A DNA stretch of 64,000 nt from Vermamoeba vermiformis (lineage: Eukaryota > Tubulinea > Echinamoebida). Within the stretch, counting starts at the first letter, position 1; each line of letters begins with the position of its first letter. Position numbers and translations under genes: made by a program. Location of the stretch: NCBI GenBank assembly GCA_045837725.1, contig JBEWZL010000208.1, positions 1-64,000 on the forward strand, in the 5' to 3' direction. Under the pieces are notes generated by a model. That model was not told where the DNA came from, searched no databases, and saw only the letters and a list, made by a program, of their open reading frames with translations. Shown here in pieces: positions 10,396-21,100 of the stretch.

Positions 10396-12867
10396 ATGCC
10401 TAGATTGGTCACGGCAGACGTCCAAGGCAAGCCAGAACAGTTATTTAAGAAGATCACCGATCTAAACAAGTCTAGTGCGGGTCCATTTGACGTATTGTTT
10501 TGCGTTGGATCATTTTTTGGAGGTCTGGAAGACTGTCCCGAGTTGGATCCGTATATTTCTGGAGAGAAAAAAGGTATGCACGACATAAATATAACACGCG
10601 CTTATTAAAATACTTCTACATTTCAGTCCCTATCGAAACATATTTTATTACTACCGTTGAAGACGAAAAGTGCAAGCAGTTCCAAAAATATGTCTTAGGC
10701 GGCAACCTTTGCGATAATTTATTTCATATGGGCAAACAAGGCATGATGGAGATTAAAGGACTGCAAGTAGTATTCGTTTCTGGCACCGTCAACTCGAAGC
10801 CCAACAAATACTCGAAGGTACTTTAACTTTTCAAAAATTATTCCAAATGACCAAAGATCGATATTATAATTATATAATAATAATAATATTCTTAGGCTCC
10901 AGTTGGTGCTTTGGATTGGAAAGAAGATGACATTGCCAAATTAATTACGAGATTACAAGCACCAAGCTTCAAAGGCGCTGATATTTTATTATCAAATGCA
11001 TGGTCTCAAGGAATATTATCGGGCATTTCGTAAGTTAATAATTAATAGCTATTATGTGTCTTGTAATGGATTTTATTGACCGCGTGTACCCGTCAGTGAG
11101 AACGCAATTCCCTCTGGTATATCGCTATTAGAAGCCGATGAATATGGTTCTGAAGTTGTGGCTCGTGTAGCTGTAGCGTGTAGTCCTCGTTATCACGTGA
11201 GTAATTGATTTCCTTATTTGGAAATGTTATTCAAAAAGTGGATCTAACATCGATTAGTTTGCACGAACTCCAAAGTCGCTGTATTATGAACGACCACCTT
11301 ATGCTAATGGCGCGCAAGTACGTATACAATTATGACCATATTTAGTAGCAAAGCTAATTCTGTCTTTGCAAAAGTTTTCCTCACCGTACCCACTGCCAGT
11401 CACTAGATTTTATTCGATTGCGTCGGCTTTTAACACAGCCAAACAAAAAGTAAGTGGTATTTATAATATATAGGCGCATATAACTAATAGCTATTAGTTC
11501 CTATATGCCTTTAACACTTCACCAATGTCAAAAATGCCTCCCGCAGAATTGTTCGCGATCCCACCTAACGCAACAGATCTGCCATTTGCAAAGGTAAGAA
11601 ATAACGAATGATAATATATTATACGTGCTCTAATATGAGGTGCTATAGTATCGTGCTGCTGCAGCTATTGAGGAGCCCGAAAGAAAGAAACAAAAGTTCG
11701 ATGAACTCGAGCAACCACAACAGATCAATTTCTTCTTTACGAAAGGTATGAAGTGGCTCTATTTTGCGTCAAATAAGAAAAAAAATATTAATATTGATTA
11801 TAGGAGGTCAAGGCAAATACACCACAGTCAGGCGGTGGCAATCAAAGAGGCAACCAGAAAAAAGGAGGTCGACAACAACAACAGAATGATAAACGATTTG
11901 ATCGAGGCCCTGAATGCTGGTTCTGCTTATCTAATCCTAAGGTACCATTATATTAATGTAGATTCCGTTCAGCAAGGAAGATCTAACCATAATTTTTTTA
12001 GATCGAGAAGCATTTAATTATTTCGATCGGCGAAGAGTCTTATTTAGCCTTAGCAAAGGGTCCTATTAACGAGGTATAGTCTTGTTACTTATATTATAGC
12101 AATTCTAATATTATCCAGTATCATGTGTTAATTGTGCCGCTTGAACATATTTCCGCGACAACTTACGCATCTGAAGCAGCCCAAGCTGAAATGAATAACT
12201 ACAAGACCGCCCTAACTAAGTTCTTCGCATCGAAGGGCATGGAGCCTATTATTTTTGAACGAAACGTGCCGCTCAAAGGTCGTGGTACTTTACACACGCA
12301 ATTACAAGTACGTGGATCCGCATTACTTTCCATGTCTAAAAATTGGGATGGCGTGACTGTTTGGCCGTATCAACGATATATTACTAATGTATTTGACGCA
12401 GATTATGGGAGTACCGCAAAGATTAGCCCAAGAAGCAAAGAGATTAGTAGTAAAGGAAGGTCATAGTGCACAACTGGACTTTTTGGAATTTTCGAAAGAT
12501 AAAGCACTCGGCGAGGTAATTACCAAACTCTATTATAAAAGCTAATATATATATGAATATTAATTTTATTTCAAGGTCGTTGGTGGCGAAGCTTATGTTT
12601 ATTTTGAAACACCTCAAACGAATCTGGCTTACGTCGTTTCAGAAGACAAGCACGTGCCTTTACAATTCGGGCGGTAATAATTATGAAAAGATTATTATAC
12701 AATAAGATCATATCTAATGGATTCCTAGACGTGTTTTGGCGAGGTTGATAGATGAGCCTGAACGCGAAGATTGGAAGGCGTACCCACAGACCGTTGAACA
12801 AGAGGCTGCGATGACTAACAAATTCAAACAGGCCTTTATGCCGTTTGACTTCACTTTGCAGCAATAA
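10396..12867 (+). CDS. CWF19L1: CWF19-like protein 1 homologue (splicing/debranching factor)
   Basis: Fourteen short exons. The N-terminal half is the calcineurin-like metallophosphoesterase-type region (DVQGKPEQLFKKI, GPFDVLFCVGSFF, FVSGT). The second half holds the two CwfJ domains: ECWFCLSNPK, KHLIISIGEESYLALAKGP and YHVLIVPLEHIS, a HIT-like strand pattern. The last domain has FFASKGMEPIIFERN, MGVPQRLAQEA and VPLQFGRRVLARLI. Family members (yeast Drn1, human CWF19L1) associate with the lariat debranching enzyme Dbr1, which suits this intron-rich genome. Exon 9 is in frame only if the acceptor at 11830-11831 is used rather than the nearer TATAG, so alternative 3' splice sites may exist there. 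Stop at 12865-12867. Confidence 0.9.
11209..11224. repeat. CArG/Mcm1-like palindrome, CWF19L1 intron 4
   Basis: TTTCCTTATTTGGAAA, centred on CCTTATTTGG, a classical SRF-type CArG box. Confidence 0.5.
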
Positions 12868-13239
12868 ACAAAAACAAACGGCACCGTTACCGTATTTTTG
12901 GATAGATGAGGCAAACACAAACTATTCTTGAGAAAGCTGAACAAAATATAGATGCGCCTTTATCATGATCGTATGTACCTCAATACGCACAATACATTAT
13001 CCGTGTCTATGAATCGCGCTCGTCGTTTGTTAGTCGTACTCGGGACAGTTTACCAGTGTAAATTAATTTCAATTGAAAGATTATTACAAAAATGCGAATT
13101 TTGTTCTTGTTAGTTGCACGCATACAAACAAGCTTACAATAATACTACCTAGACGAGAAATTGGGACAAGTCGTCAACGAAATTTGTGGGAACTTGTGAT
13201 TCATTGGTCTGCTTCAAATGTTGTCCCATAATGAAACGG

Positions 13240-13490
13240 TCGTCTAAACAGAGGCCTGCACAAAATCGTGAGTGCAACGCATTTACTTTCGACCGTCGTA
13301 TCTCAATAATAGAGAGCTCGTCTGACCCTTCGGGGTGCGAAAGGTGAGGCCTGGTCCCTCGGGATCGGGCCTTATGTCCTAGTCCGGCTAGCAATACGAG
13401 TCGATGTGGGTGTAACTCCCACCGGCGGTCGTTTCTTTTTGCTTTCAGGTCTTTGCGCAACTTGCGCTCAACTGCTTTTCAGGTCTTGCA
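13240..13490 (+). ncRNA. Candidate structured non-coding RNA (family unknown)
   Basis: In an otherwise AT-rich spacer (12868-13704) this block is GC-rich and packed with stable hairpins. ACCC-UUCG-GGGT (13325..13336) has a classical UUCG tetraloop. A 24-nt stem-loop (13348..13371) has a CUCG loop closed by GGUCC/GGAUC inside GGCC/GGCC. GUGGG-loop-CCCAC lies at 13406..13422 and GCGC-AACUU-GCGC at 13455..13467. The word GCTTT(T)CAGGTCTT occurs twice (about 13441 and 13476). The UUCG loop exists only on the plus strand, which favours that strand. I looked for U1-U6, U3, SRP, RNase P and RNase MRP signatures and found none that convinced me. The ends are arbitrary. Confidence 0.45.
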
Positions 13491-13704
13491 AACCGTGTAA
13501 TGGCCGATTAATGCGCTACTTGAATGAAAATTGCATGTACTTACCGTAAGTACCAATAATACGCATAAGATTCGATTTCAAGCTGAAACGTTGCCTTCGA
13601 GTTTTTGATCGCCAAACTTTGGGTTCGAACACCAAAATTTTGTGGTGCAAGCTAGACTCTTTTCTAGATATATTTTAAAACAACACTGTTGACATCATTA
13701 CCAA

Positions 13705-15305
13705 ATGCTTACAGCTGGGTTAGGAGGCGGTTTAGGTAAACGAAATCCGCAAAATCATAATGTATTTAGCCTACATTAACGATTTTGCTAATTAAATTAA
13801 TTATCATAGACGTGGTCAATGCTTCGTTGGTTTATTTTATTGCCAAGCAAGAACAAAAGCAGATCCGGTTAGGAAGTGTTCGTCCTGTAGTCCAAAACAG
13901 GTAAAATCAATTTTAAATATTAGCCAAAAATCGTAAAGCCATATTGCACGATAAATACTTGATAGGCATTAATATAAAGGTCCCCTCTAATTTTTGGACG
14001 ATTTTAGAGTACAAAATTCCAAGCCTTTTCACGCTAACGGAACTTACGTCAATGGGAGCACTACCGTGCAATCACAAGGTAAATAAATATAATATTGAAG
14101 CAGTTTTCATAATCAAGCGGTTATTTAATCTTGGTCTTTAATGGATTCAGAAAATTAAACCTTTATTTCCAGGTCGTTATTTGGAGCCCGTATTAGGTCA
14201 ATATTTCAACGAAGACGTTTTGCTATTTTCACGCACGAGCTACAATCCTGAAGGTCAGACAAAAGCTGAACAAGAATTTTTCGATCTGGCTGGACTTCGC
14301 GGTGCCATTCAAGCAGCAATTACACAACACCAATTCGAACATTGTTTTTTTGTTGATGGAGGTGGTGATTCGTTAATATTGAAGCCAAGTGATGTTAGCA
14401 AAGAAGGCACAACCGAATCAAATTCTTCTAGCGGCGTTTATGACGTATTTAGAGGCAAGCAAAAGTAATTTCCTAATTTGGTAATAACAATTTATGTTAT
14501 AGGTGGCGATGCGGAGTTTCTCAGAGCTGTTTACGGCCTTCTAAATATTTATCAGGTAAAAGAATTTTGGATTTTTCGTTCATGAAGCTGAATTTCCTTA
14601 TTAGGGAATTATTTCTGTCGGATTGGACGTAGATGAAAAGAATTTCCAAGAAAATATTCAATTACTGAAACAGAAGGGTGGATATTACGGCCGAGTCAAT
14701 TTAGCCACGCTCGAAAAAGAAGATTGGAAGTTAGATCATTTATTCAAATTGGAAAACAATCAATTTTTGCAGCCTTATTTTGCGCTGTGCGAAAAAGTAC
14801 GATACAAAAACGCAATTATACGGCAAAAACGTTATTTAAACTAATCGCGAATTTTATTTTATTTAGTACCTCGTTCTGACGAAAGAGCACTGCCAAGACA
14901 AGTCACGAATGATGAGTCATACTGCAACTGTTACTTACCATGCGTTGAAAGTACGTAAAATATGCCCCATTTTCGATTTGAAAAAATTGTTGTCATCGCG
15001 ACCATGACCGCACTTCATTTTTATAATTATTTTATAATTTTATAAAATTCTAAGGCCGGTTAATTATCAAAAAGTAGATGCGAGCACCGGTTTTCCTTAT
15101 TTGGTAATAATTATTAATGTCGTTTGCTTATTGTAAGGGAAATTTCGGCGTTCACAGAACATTTGTGCCGTGGGAGCCAACACAACCTAACGGCGAGAAA
15201 GGTGTCGTAGTGAAGCCAGAACATCAGTGGATGTACTTTATCAATCCAACTGTCGCTGAACAGATCAAACGAGAGTTGAATCCAGAACAGTGGGCCAAGT
15301 ACTAG
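13705..15305 (+). CDS. DUF1152 family protein
   Basis: The chosen ATG begins with the family glycine motif, completed by splicing (MLTAGLGGGLD then VVNASLVYFIAKQ). Later blocks are VLLFSRTSYNPEGQTKAEQE, HCFFVDGGGDSLIL, a second GGD (RGGDAEFLRAVYG) and QGIISVGLDVDEKNF. The end is WMYFINPTVAEQI. DUF1152 proteins are found in archaea, plants and protists and have no established function; the repeated GGD/GGGD motifs hint at a nucleotide or metal site (inference). Nine exons. The intron at 14455..14502 has a GC donor. Two other introns carry the CArG-like palindromes listed below. Confidence 0.8.
14455..14502 (+). other. GC-AG intron in the DUF1152 gene
   Basis: Frame continuity from AGA-G to GT-GGC-GAT requires the donor G|GCAAGC with acceptor TTATAG. 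The nearby GTAATT donor would put the next exon out of frame. At 48 nt it is typical in length for this window. It is the only GC donor I found. Confidence 0.7.
14469..14484. repeat. CArG/Mcm1-like palindrome, DUF1152 intron
   Basis: TTTCCTAATTTGGTAA, which fits the yeast Mcm1 consensus; it lies inside the GC-AG intron. Confidence 0.5.
15092..15107. repeat. CArG/Mcm1-like palindrome, DUF1152 last intron
   Basis: TTTCCTTATTTGGTAA, same family of palindromes, in the last intron of the gene. Confidence 0.5.
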
Positions 15306-15479
15306 ATGTGGATCCGACGATGCAGCGATGAACTGGCATGCCATTTGATATGTGATTATTTGTAAGTATAACAGATAATAATAATGAAGGTTTTTTACTT
15401 CGATATGGCAACCAGCTGTTAATATTTGCTTCGACTTTTTGAGGACTAGGTTTTCTTCGGGAATTGAGGTATCAATAAC

Positions 15480-15553
15480 GGCCTTTTAGCTCAGTCGGTT
15501 AGAGCATCGCTCTTATAAGGCGAGGGTCCCAGGTTCAAGCCCTGGATTGGCCA
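15480..15553 (+). tRNA. tRNA-Ile (UAU)
   Basis: Cloverleaf: D arm GCTC/GAGC, anticodon stem TCGCT/GGCGA with loop CTTATAA (anticodon TAT, reads AUA), T arm CCAGG-TTCAAGC-CCTGG, discriminator A. A pol III T-run follows at once. There is no intron. The acceptor stem GGCCTTT/ATTGGCC pairs at positions 1-4 and 7 but has two adjacent U-U mismatches (5-68, 6-67). The gene may need acceptor editing, tolerate the mismatches, or be slightly degenerate. Confidence 0.85.
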
Positions 15554-15698
15554 ATTTTTTTTGTGTGACAGACCTGACACTTTGCAATCCCGGTTTTTTC
15601 TCAGATTAATGGGGCTCGAAAGCCACTTGTTGACTCAAACAAACAAAACAACGGAAAAGCACGTAATTTATTAATTTTTTTCAAAAAGATGCACTAGC

Positions 15699-16513
15699 AT
15701 GGCAGAACCAATAGAAAATAAAGCTGCTTATTATTTTGGAGATAATAAAGTCCTTGAACGAGCACCGGAAGAGAATGAATTTGAAGGATCGAGAGTAGAA
15801 GAAGAGGATATGGAGCAATTGTTGCGGATCCAAGAACAAGTAGCAGATTTACCAAGTTTTTGGAAGAATCTGTTGACAAAACTCGTAGAATACAGCAAAA
15901 CTCCGATTATAAACAAATGCATTACAGACGATAATATTTCAGGTCTTGAATTATCATTTTATAACCTGGAGGAACGAGTCTACGGTGCGAATCCGTGTCA
16001 AATTAATTTAGTGAAGGAAATAGTCGTTGATCCGACAAAGTACTTTTTCGATACCAAAATATTTCGCATATCAGGAGTACCGACAATTTCTGAGGTAAAT
16101 TAATTTAATTAATTTGACGACTCATTTAATTACATTTATTTTTAATTCAGATCCCGGATTTAGATTCTGCCGTGTTTTGTTACTTAGTGCACAACAAAAG
16201 AGTAGTGACCATGGATAAATATCAAACGTCTATGGTATTCGTGCGAGAAGACGAAGTCGATCCGCTGCCAATCTCGAACTGTCCGGATTGGCGAACTTTA
16301 TGGACAGAGGCCCTGGCCCACAGAATTGATCGGAGATGCATTAAAGATTTATGCAATTGGTCTGGCAGTCCACAACGGATTGTTACATTCGATGATGGAA
16401 GTACTATTATCGTTCAAAAAGCACCGAATGAATTTTACCTCATAAAACAGTGCTTAGTGTGCACTAGGAAGTGGAGGTTTGGAAATTATAAAACACCTTA
16501 TAATGGCGAATAA
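15699..16513 (+). CDS. Protein of unknown family, with coding-like extension past two TAA codons
   Basis: Two exons (15699-16094, 16151-16513) encode an acidic protein starting MAEPIENKAAYYFGDNKVLE. I recognise no domain. After the TAA at 16511-16513 the same frame holds a second TAA two codons on. It then reads IDHVDITSNCIWSQIIEK, QNENGFVQDPVQMTKLEANY and ends at TGA 16658-16660. That stretch looks like protein and no intron can remove the stops, since no AG acceptor lies between. Both TAA sit where CAA (Gln) would fit. This may be a gene with two recent nonsense changes, stop readthrough, or chance. Confidence 0.6.
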
Positions 16514-16700
16514 ATATAAATCGATCACGTGGATATTACGTCAAATTGTATTTGGTCACAAATCATCGAGAAAATTCAAAACGAGAATGGTTTTGTTCAA
16601 GATCCGGTACAAATGACCAAACTTGAAGCTAATTATAGTACGCATTATTATTATGGTTGATTAAATCGTGTTTATTGTGGCGCCCAAGAGAATACTTGCG

Positions 16701-17666
16701 TTATTTGAATCCGCTGGCAATGTTGGCGGTACAAGTTAAATTGAAATTTGAAACAGTCTTGTAATCAGGTATTATCGATTCCAAAATATTAGGCAGATCT
16801 TTGGCTAGCTGCTGCTTATCGAAGTTATGGCAAAAGACGGGGAAATGGGTCAAGACTTGTTCGAACTCCGCTTTATCAGGAATAAACCATTGAACGGTTC
16901 TTCTTTCAATAGAAATATTTCTGAAGCCAGCGTCGGTCATTTCCTGATAAATTTAAGGCATTAGTTCGGAAGTAATATCGGATGTGTTCGAAAGATCTAC
17001 TTTTTCGAAAAGAGCTGGATCCGCAAGAGACAGAACTTTGTCTAGTTCAGGATTAGGCGCCGAGTTGTAATATTTCGCTATCGCTCTGGCAATATCAACC
17101 GTTTGAAGGGCGTACCAGGATCCAACAATCGCCATGCCTTCGGGTTTCAGTACGCGCCACATTTCTCTTGAAAATTCAAATGAAATTATTCCATACTATT
17201 ATTTAGAGTAAATTATTTATGCGTACCTAAAGCCTTTGGCTCGGTCTGGAAAGAAAATTAATCCGAATAAGTTCGTACACACATCAAAACTGTTGCTGTC
17301 CAGCGAAAGATTCTAAAAAATGTAAAATAACTTAGGAAAAATAAGAAAAATGATAAGCATACTTGTCCGTCCATAACTTTTGTTGATACATTCGCTGCAT
17401 TTGACTCGAGAATTTTCTCGTTCAGCAATATTCACCATTTGGTCGGACAGATCGACAGCAAGGATATTCAATTTGGGCTGCAACTGCTTCAAAAAGGATA
17501 GAGGCACTATACCTGTTCCACAAGCAACGTCTAATAAGTTAATTTGACCAGTAAATCTTCCTTTCTGGATTTCTTGCTTCACCAGATCCACCATACGCAG
17601 AGCAAATTGCTCAGTGAGTCGTGTGATATAGTCGTAATATTTTGCTGCTTCGCTCCACGTGGACAT
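16701..17666 (-). CDS. SAM-dependent class I methyltransferase
   Basis: Four exons (17666-17363, 17312-17227, 17166-17001, 16943-16701). Motif I is LLDVACGTGIVP, the acidic strand-2 motif is ILAVDLSDQM, and the later motifs are DSNSFDVC, LIFFPDRAKGF and MWRVLKPEGMAIVGSW. This is the UbiE/Methyltransf_11 pattern for small-molecule methylation. The start at 17666 gives MSTWSEAAKYYDY, typical of the family. In exon 1 the frame carrying DLSDQMVNIA differs by one base from the frame that carries SNAANVSTKVMDGQ and splices correctly into exon 2. One extra base near 17415-17425 is needed to reconcile them. Substrate unknown. Confidence 0.75.
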
Positions 17667-18159
17667 ATTTGGGCTTGTGATGTTGGAATAAAAAATGTTT
17701 TCAAAAAGAAAATGGAAGAACAAAGATTCCTTCTAGATCAGCGCCGGCACAAGAAATTTCAACCAAATCTTACGCCTTTAGACCGCGCGCGCTTCTGACA
17801 GCCTATTGCTGTAATCGTCAATATTTACGCTGTTCTTAGCTGTTTTACATTAAAGCGTTTAGGCAGCTTGTTTTGGTGTCAAGAACATTAAAATGCAATC
17901 ACGAGTGCCGTAATTGGCTGGTACATCAAAGAACAGCCAGCTGTGTTGTTTGGCCAGTTAGTACTACTACTCCTTTAGTCTTTTCCTTGCACTGTTGATA
18001 CTACGCGCAGATCTGACTCGGCTACGAGGACTACCATCATGAAAATAGTTTAAACTCATCATCTCATTACTTTGGGATTGTAACAAAATATTTATATGAG
18101 TGGGTAACTATACAAGTGACGGGTACTATTAATTGCAAAAATGAAGCGTCCTCTATGCA
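17667..18159. other. Spacer, no clear gene
   Basis: This is the region upstream of the methyltransferase and downstream of MSH2. A plus-strand frame of 28 codons starts near 17712 (MEEQRFLLDQRRHKKFQPNL) and is basic, but it has no other support. Nothing else was recognised. Confidence 0.35.
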
Positions 18160-21100
18160 TTAATTGCGCAACAAGGCCTTGAGCGTCGGGGTCATTTCTT
18201 TGTCGATCTTAGTCTTCAAATTCTTCATGAAATCTTTCACTTGCGTCGCTGTAAATGTATCTAACGGTGCAGCAGTGAATTCTTTCAAATACTTTTCAAT
18301 AATTTGATCGTCTTTGCGCTGTTGTTCCGCGGATTCCGCATCCATCTTGTCTTGACCCTCAAAATTCTCCAATTCAGTAGCCTTTTGTTCGGCAAGCTAT
18401 TTAAAAAATATAAATTAGTATTTATTAATGGAAAATAATGGTTTTGATGTAATTTTTCGATTTTTGAATTTTTGATCTGGATTTGGATCCGTACCTCAAT
18501 GACTTGCTTAGGGAAGTTAGCAATCTTAGCGACATGAATACCAAAGCTCTGATCAGTAGGTCCAGGCTTGACTTCGTACAACAAAATCAATCCTTTTTCG
18601 TCATCCGCTTGTGCTTCAACATGATAATTCTTTACATGCGGCACTTCTTCTTCTAATTGCGTTAATTCGTGGAAATGTGTGGCGAATAAACACAGCGCAT
18701 TAATTTTAGTGCTGATAAACTCTGAAATTGCCCAAGCTAAGCCAAATCCGTCGTAAGTCGAAGTACCACGACCCAACTCGTCAATAATAATCAACGAATT
18801 AGGAGTAGCAGTCTGAAAAAATAAATAAATTAATAAATAAATAGCAGCGATAATAATCGAATCTAAGCCAATTCCACGAGAAAAAAATTTGGATCAAGTT
18901 GCGATCCAATTTTTTTTTGGTCGAAACGATTCCAATTAGCCAAATTAAATATATACTAATAATAGTATCCATCTGAATAGTATAATTTAATACTTACGTG
19001 CAAAATAGTGGATGTTTCCAACATTTCAGCCATGAAAGTCGACACACCTCTCAACTGCGAGTCACCTGCACCGACACGTGCAAGAATTGCATCGCAAATC
19101 TAAAATAATATTATTACCATATTAGTAAAACCTTTGGGATATAGAACGGTGGCAAAGTTAATCTTTGCATCTATTTTTTTGGTACTTACCGAAATTTCAG
19201 CGGAGTCGCAAGGCACGAAACTGCCGATCTGTGCCATCAAGACAATTACTCCGACTTGCCTAATAAAGGTAGATTTTCCGCCCATATTCGGACCAGTAAT
19301 GATTTGGAACGATGACTCGCCGCGCACGAGATCTGTGTCGTTGGGAATAAAAGTCATGTCGGGCTGGATCTCCAACACCGGGTGACGAGCTGAATATGGT
19401 ACATATTAATATAGGCACTATGGACAATAGTATAAATTATGGATAGATTAATTGTACCTTTTTTCAAAACGACGTTTCCGGTGCCCAATTCTTTCATGTC
19501 CGGACGAATGTACGAATAAGGTGCGGTGTAGGCAACATCTGCAAAGCTAAAAATAGAAAAAATATGAGTAATTACAACGTAATTCCATCAGCAAATAGTA
19601 GCAAGATTTTAAAGTGTTGGATCTATGGCTCGAAACCACCGTCAAATGATATTAATTTAAATCAATGAGGGGGACACAATAAACGGCCAATAATATTAAG
19701 GGTTATTATTACTATATTTGGTAATTATTATATAGGCTTAATGAAGTTACCTTGTATAGACGTCCAATTCGGCAATTAATTCGTGCGACTCTTCGAACAC
19801 GGGCACATAGCTCACAACAACGTTCATAATCTCGCGCACGAGATTAGCAGATTTCTTGTTGTAACTAGCGGATAATTCCGTGTGTTTCTCGCTCAGGGCT
19901 TTCATTTCGGCGTCTTGGAACTTGAGCACCTTGGAGATCGGCTGTAGAATGGTGAAAATCTTCTCGTTCTTCTTGCCGCCAATACATTTCTCGTCCTAAT
20001 AAATTATATAACGATTAATAATCTAATGATTCGCTATTGAAAAGAAATATTGTACGGAGATTCGGATCTCGATCAAGAAATTAGTTGTTGAAATTCGAGG
20101 TAGCTTTGTCTGTTACCTTTCTTGAAATACGATAGAACCATCCATGGGTCTTATCGTTATCAATTTTGAATGACGAAGGATTTCCAATTTGAATTTTAAC
20201 TTCGTCTTCGCGGCCTTTAATCTTCTTGACGACTTTCTTCTTCTTGTCGCTAATTTCCTTCAATTCATCGTCGAATGAAGCGCTGATGACGTATTCTCCT
20301 TCGTCTACCATCTCCAAGTCGATTGTTTCTTCAATTAAGTTTTCAAATCCGGTTAGATCCTTCTTCAAGCGCTGGAAAAAAACAATATTAGCAACTTTTC
20401 TATCAATCAAATATTATACATATCGTCCTTTTGAGGTTTGATGAATTTGTACGGCTTAAATACCCGATAATTTCTTCGAATTAAATTTTGTTTTGGATCT
20501 TACCTCCAGAGGGTCGATAAACTTCTCGTTAATCAGCTTTTGATCACCAAGACCGTTCTTCAAAGTATCACTAATTTCAGGCAAGCGTTGAATAAACTGG
20601 TAAATAACGACGCAATCTTGCAAACTGGCTCTATTGCGCTGCACCTTCTTAGACAATCGTTCCAGATCCGGAATTCGTCTCAAGCACTTGGTACGCAGCT
20701 CTTTGCAAAGATTTTCATCTTCGTAGAATATTTGTACGATATCATGACGATTGTCTATCGCAGAATTATTAAATTTAAATACGAATCGGATGGAAGTTAT
20801 TTCTGGACTTACTGATAGCTTCAAGATCCAACAAGGGTTGTTTGAGCCACTGCAATAATTTACGCGAGCCCATAGGCGTCTTGCATCTATTTAAGAGACC
20901 ATATAAGTTCTGTCCTTGGTTCGCTACAAAAACCAAAAGTTAGATGCGCGATCCGCTTTAGGCCAAGAGAGCTCAGACCACCAACTTACGTTCTTTAGGA
21001 TTAGGCAATACGTTCAAGGCGTAAATAGCCGCAGTGTCGAGACGCATGTATTGGTTCAAATCAAATCGGTACATTTTGTAGGCACCAAAGTTAGTCTCAT

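Noticed and set aside
11746-11832. Apparent frame break in the CWF19L1 gene before the CWFC motif
   Set aside because: Moving the acceptor to GTCAG at 11831 gives an 86-nt intron and a clean frame.
13149-13460. 103-codon minus-strand frame over the hairpin region
   Set aside because: It is arginine/histidine-rich with no domain, and it exists because the GC-rich hairpins lack stop codons.
16511-16520. Genome-wide code change with TAA as glutamine
   Set aside because: CWF19L1, MSH2, RCCR-like, NmrA-like and others end at TAA at the expected protein length with non-coding sequence after.
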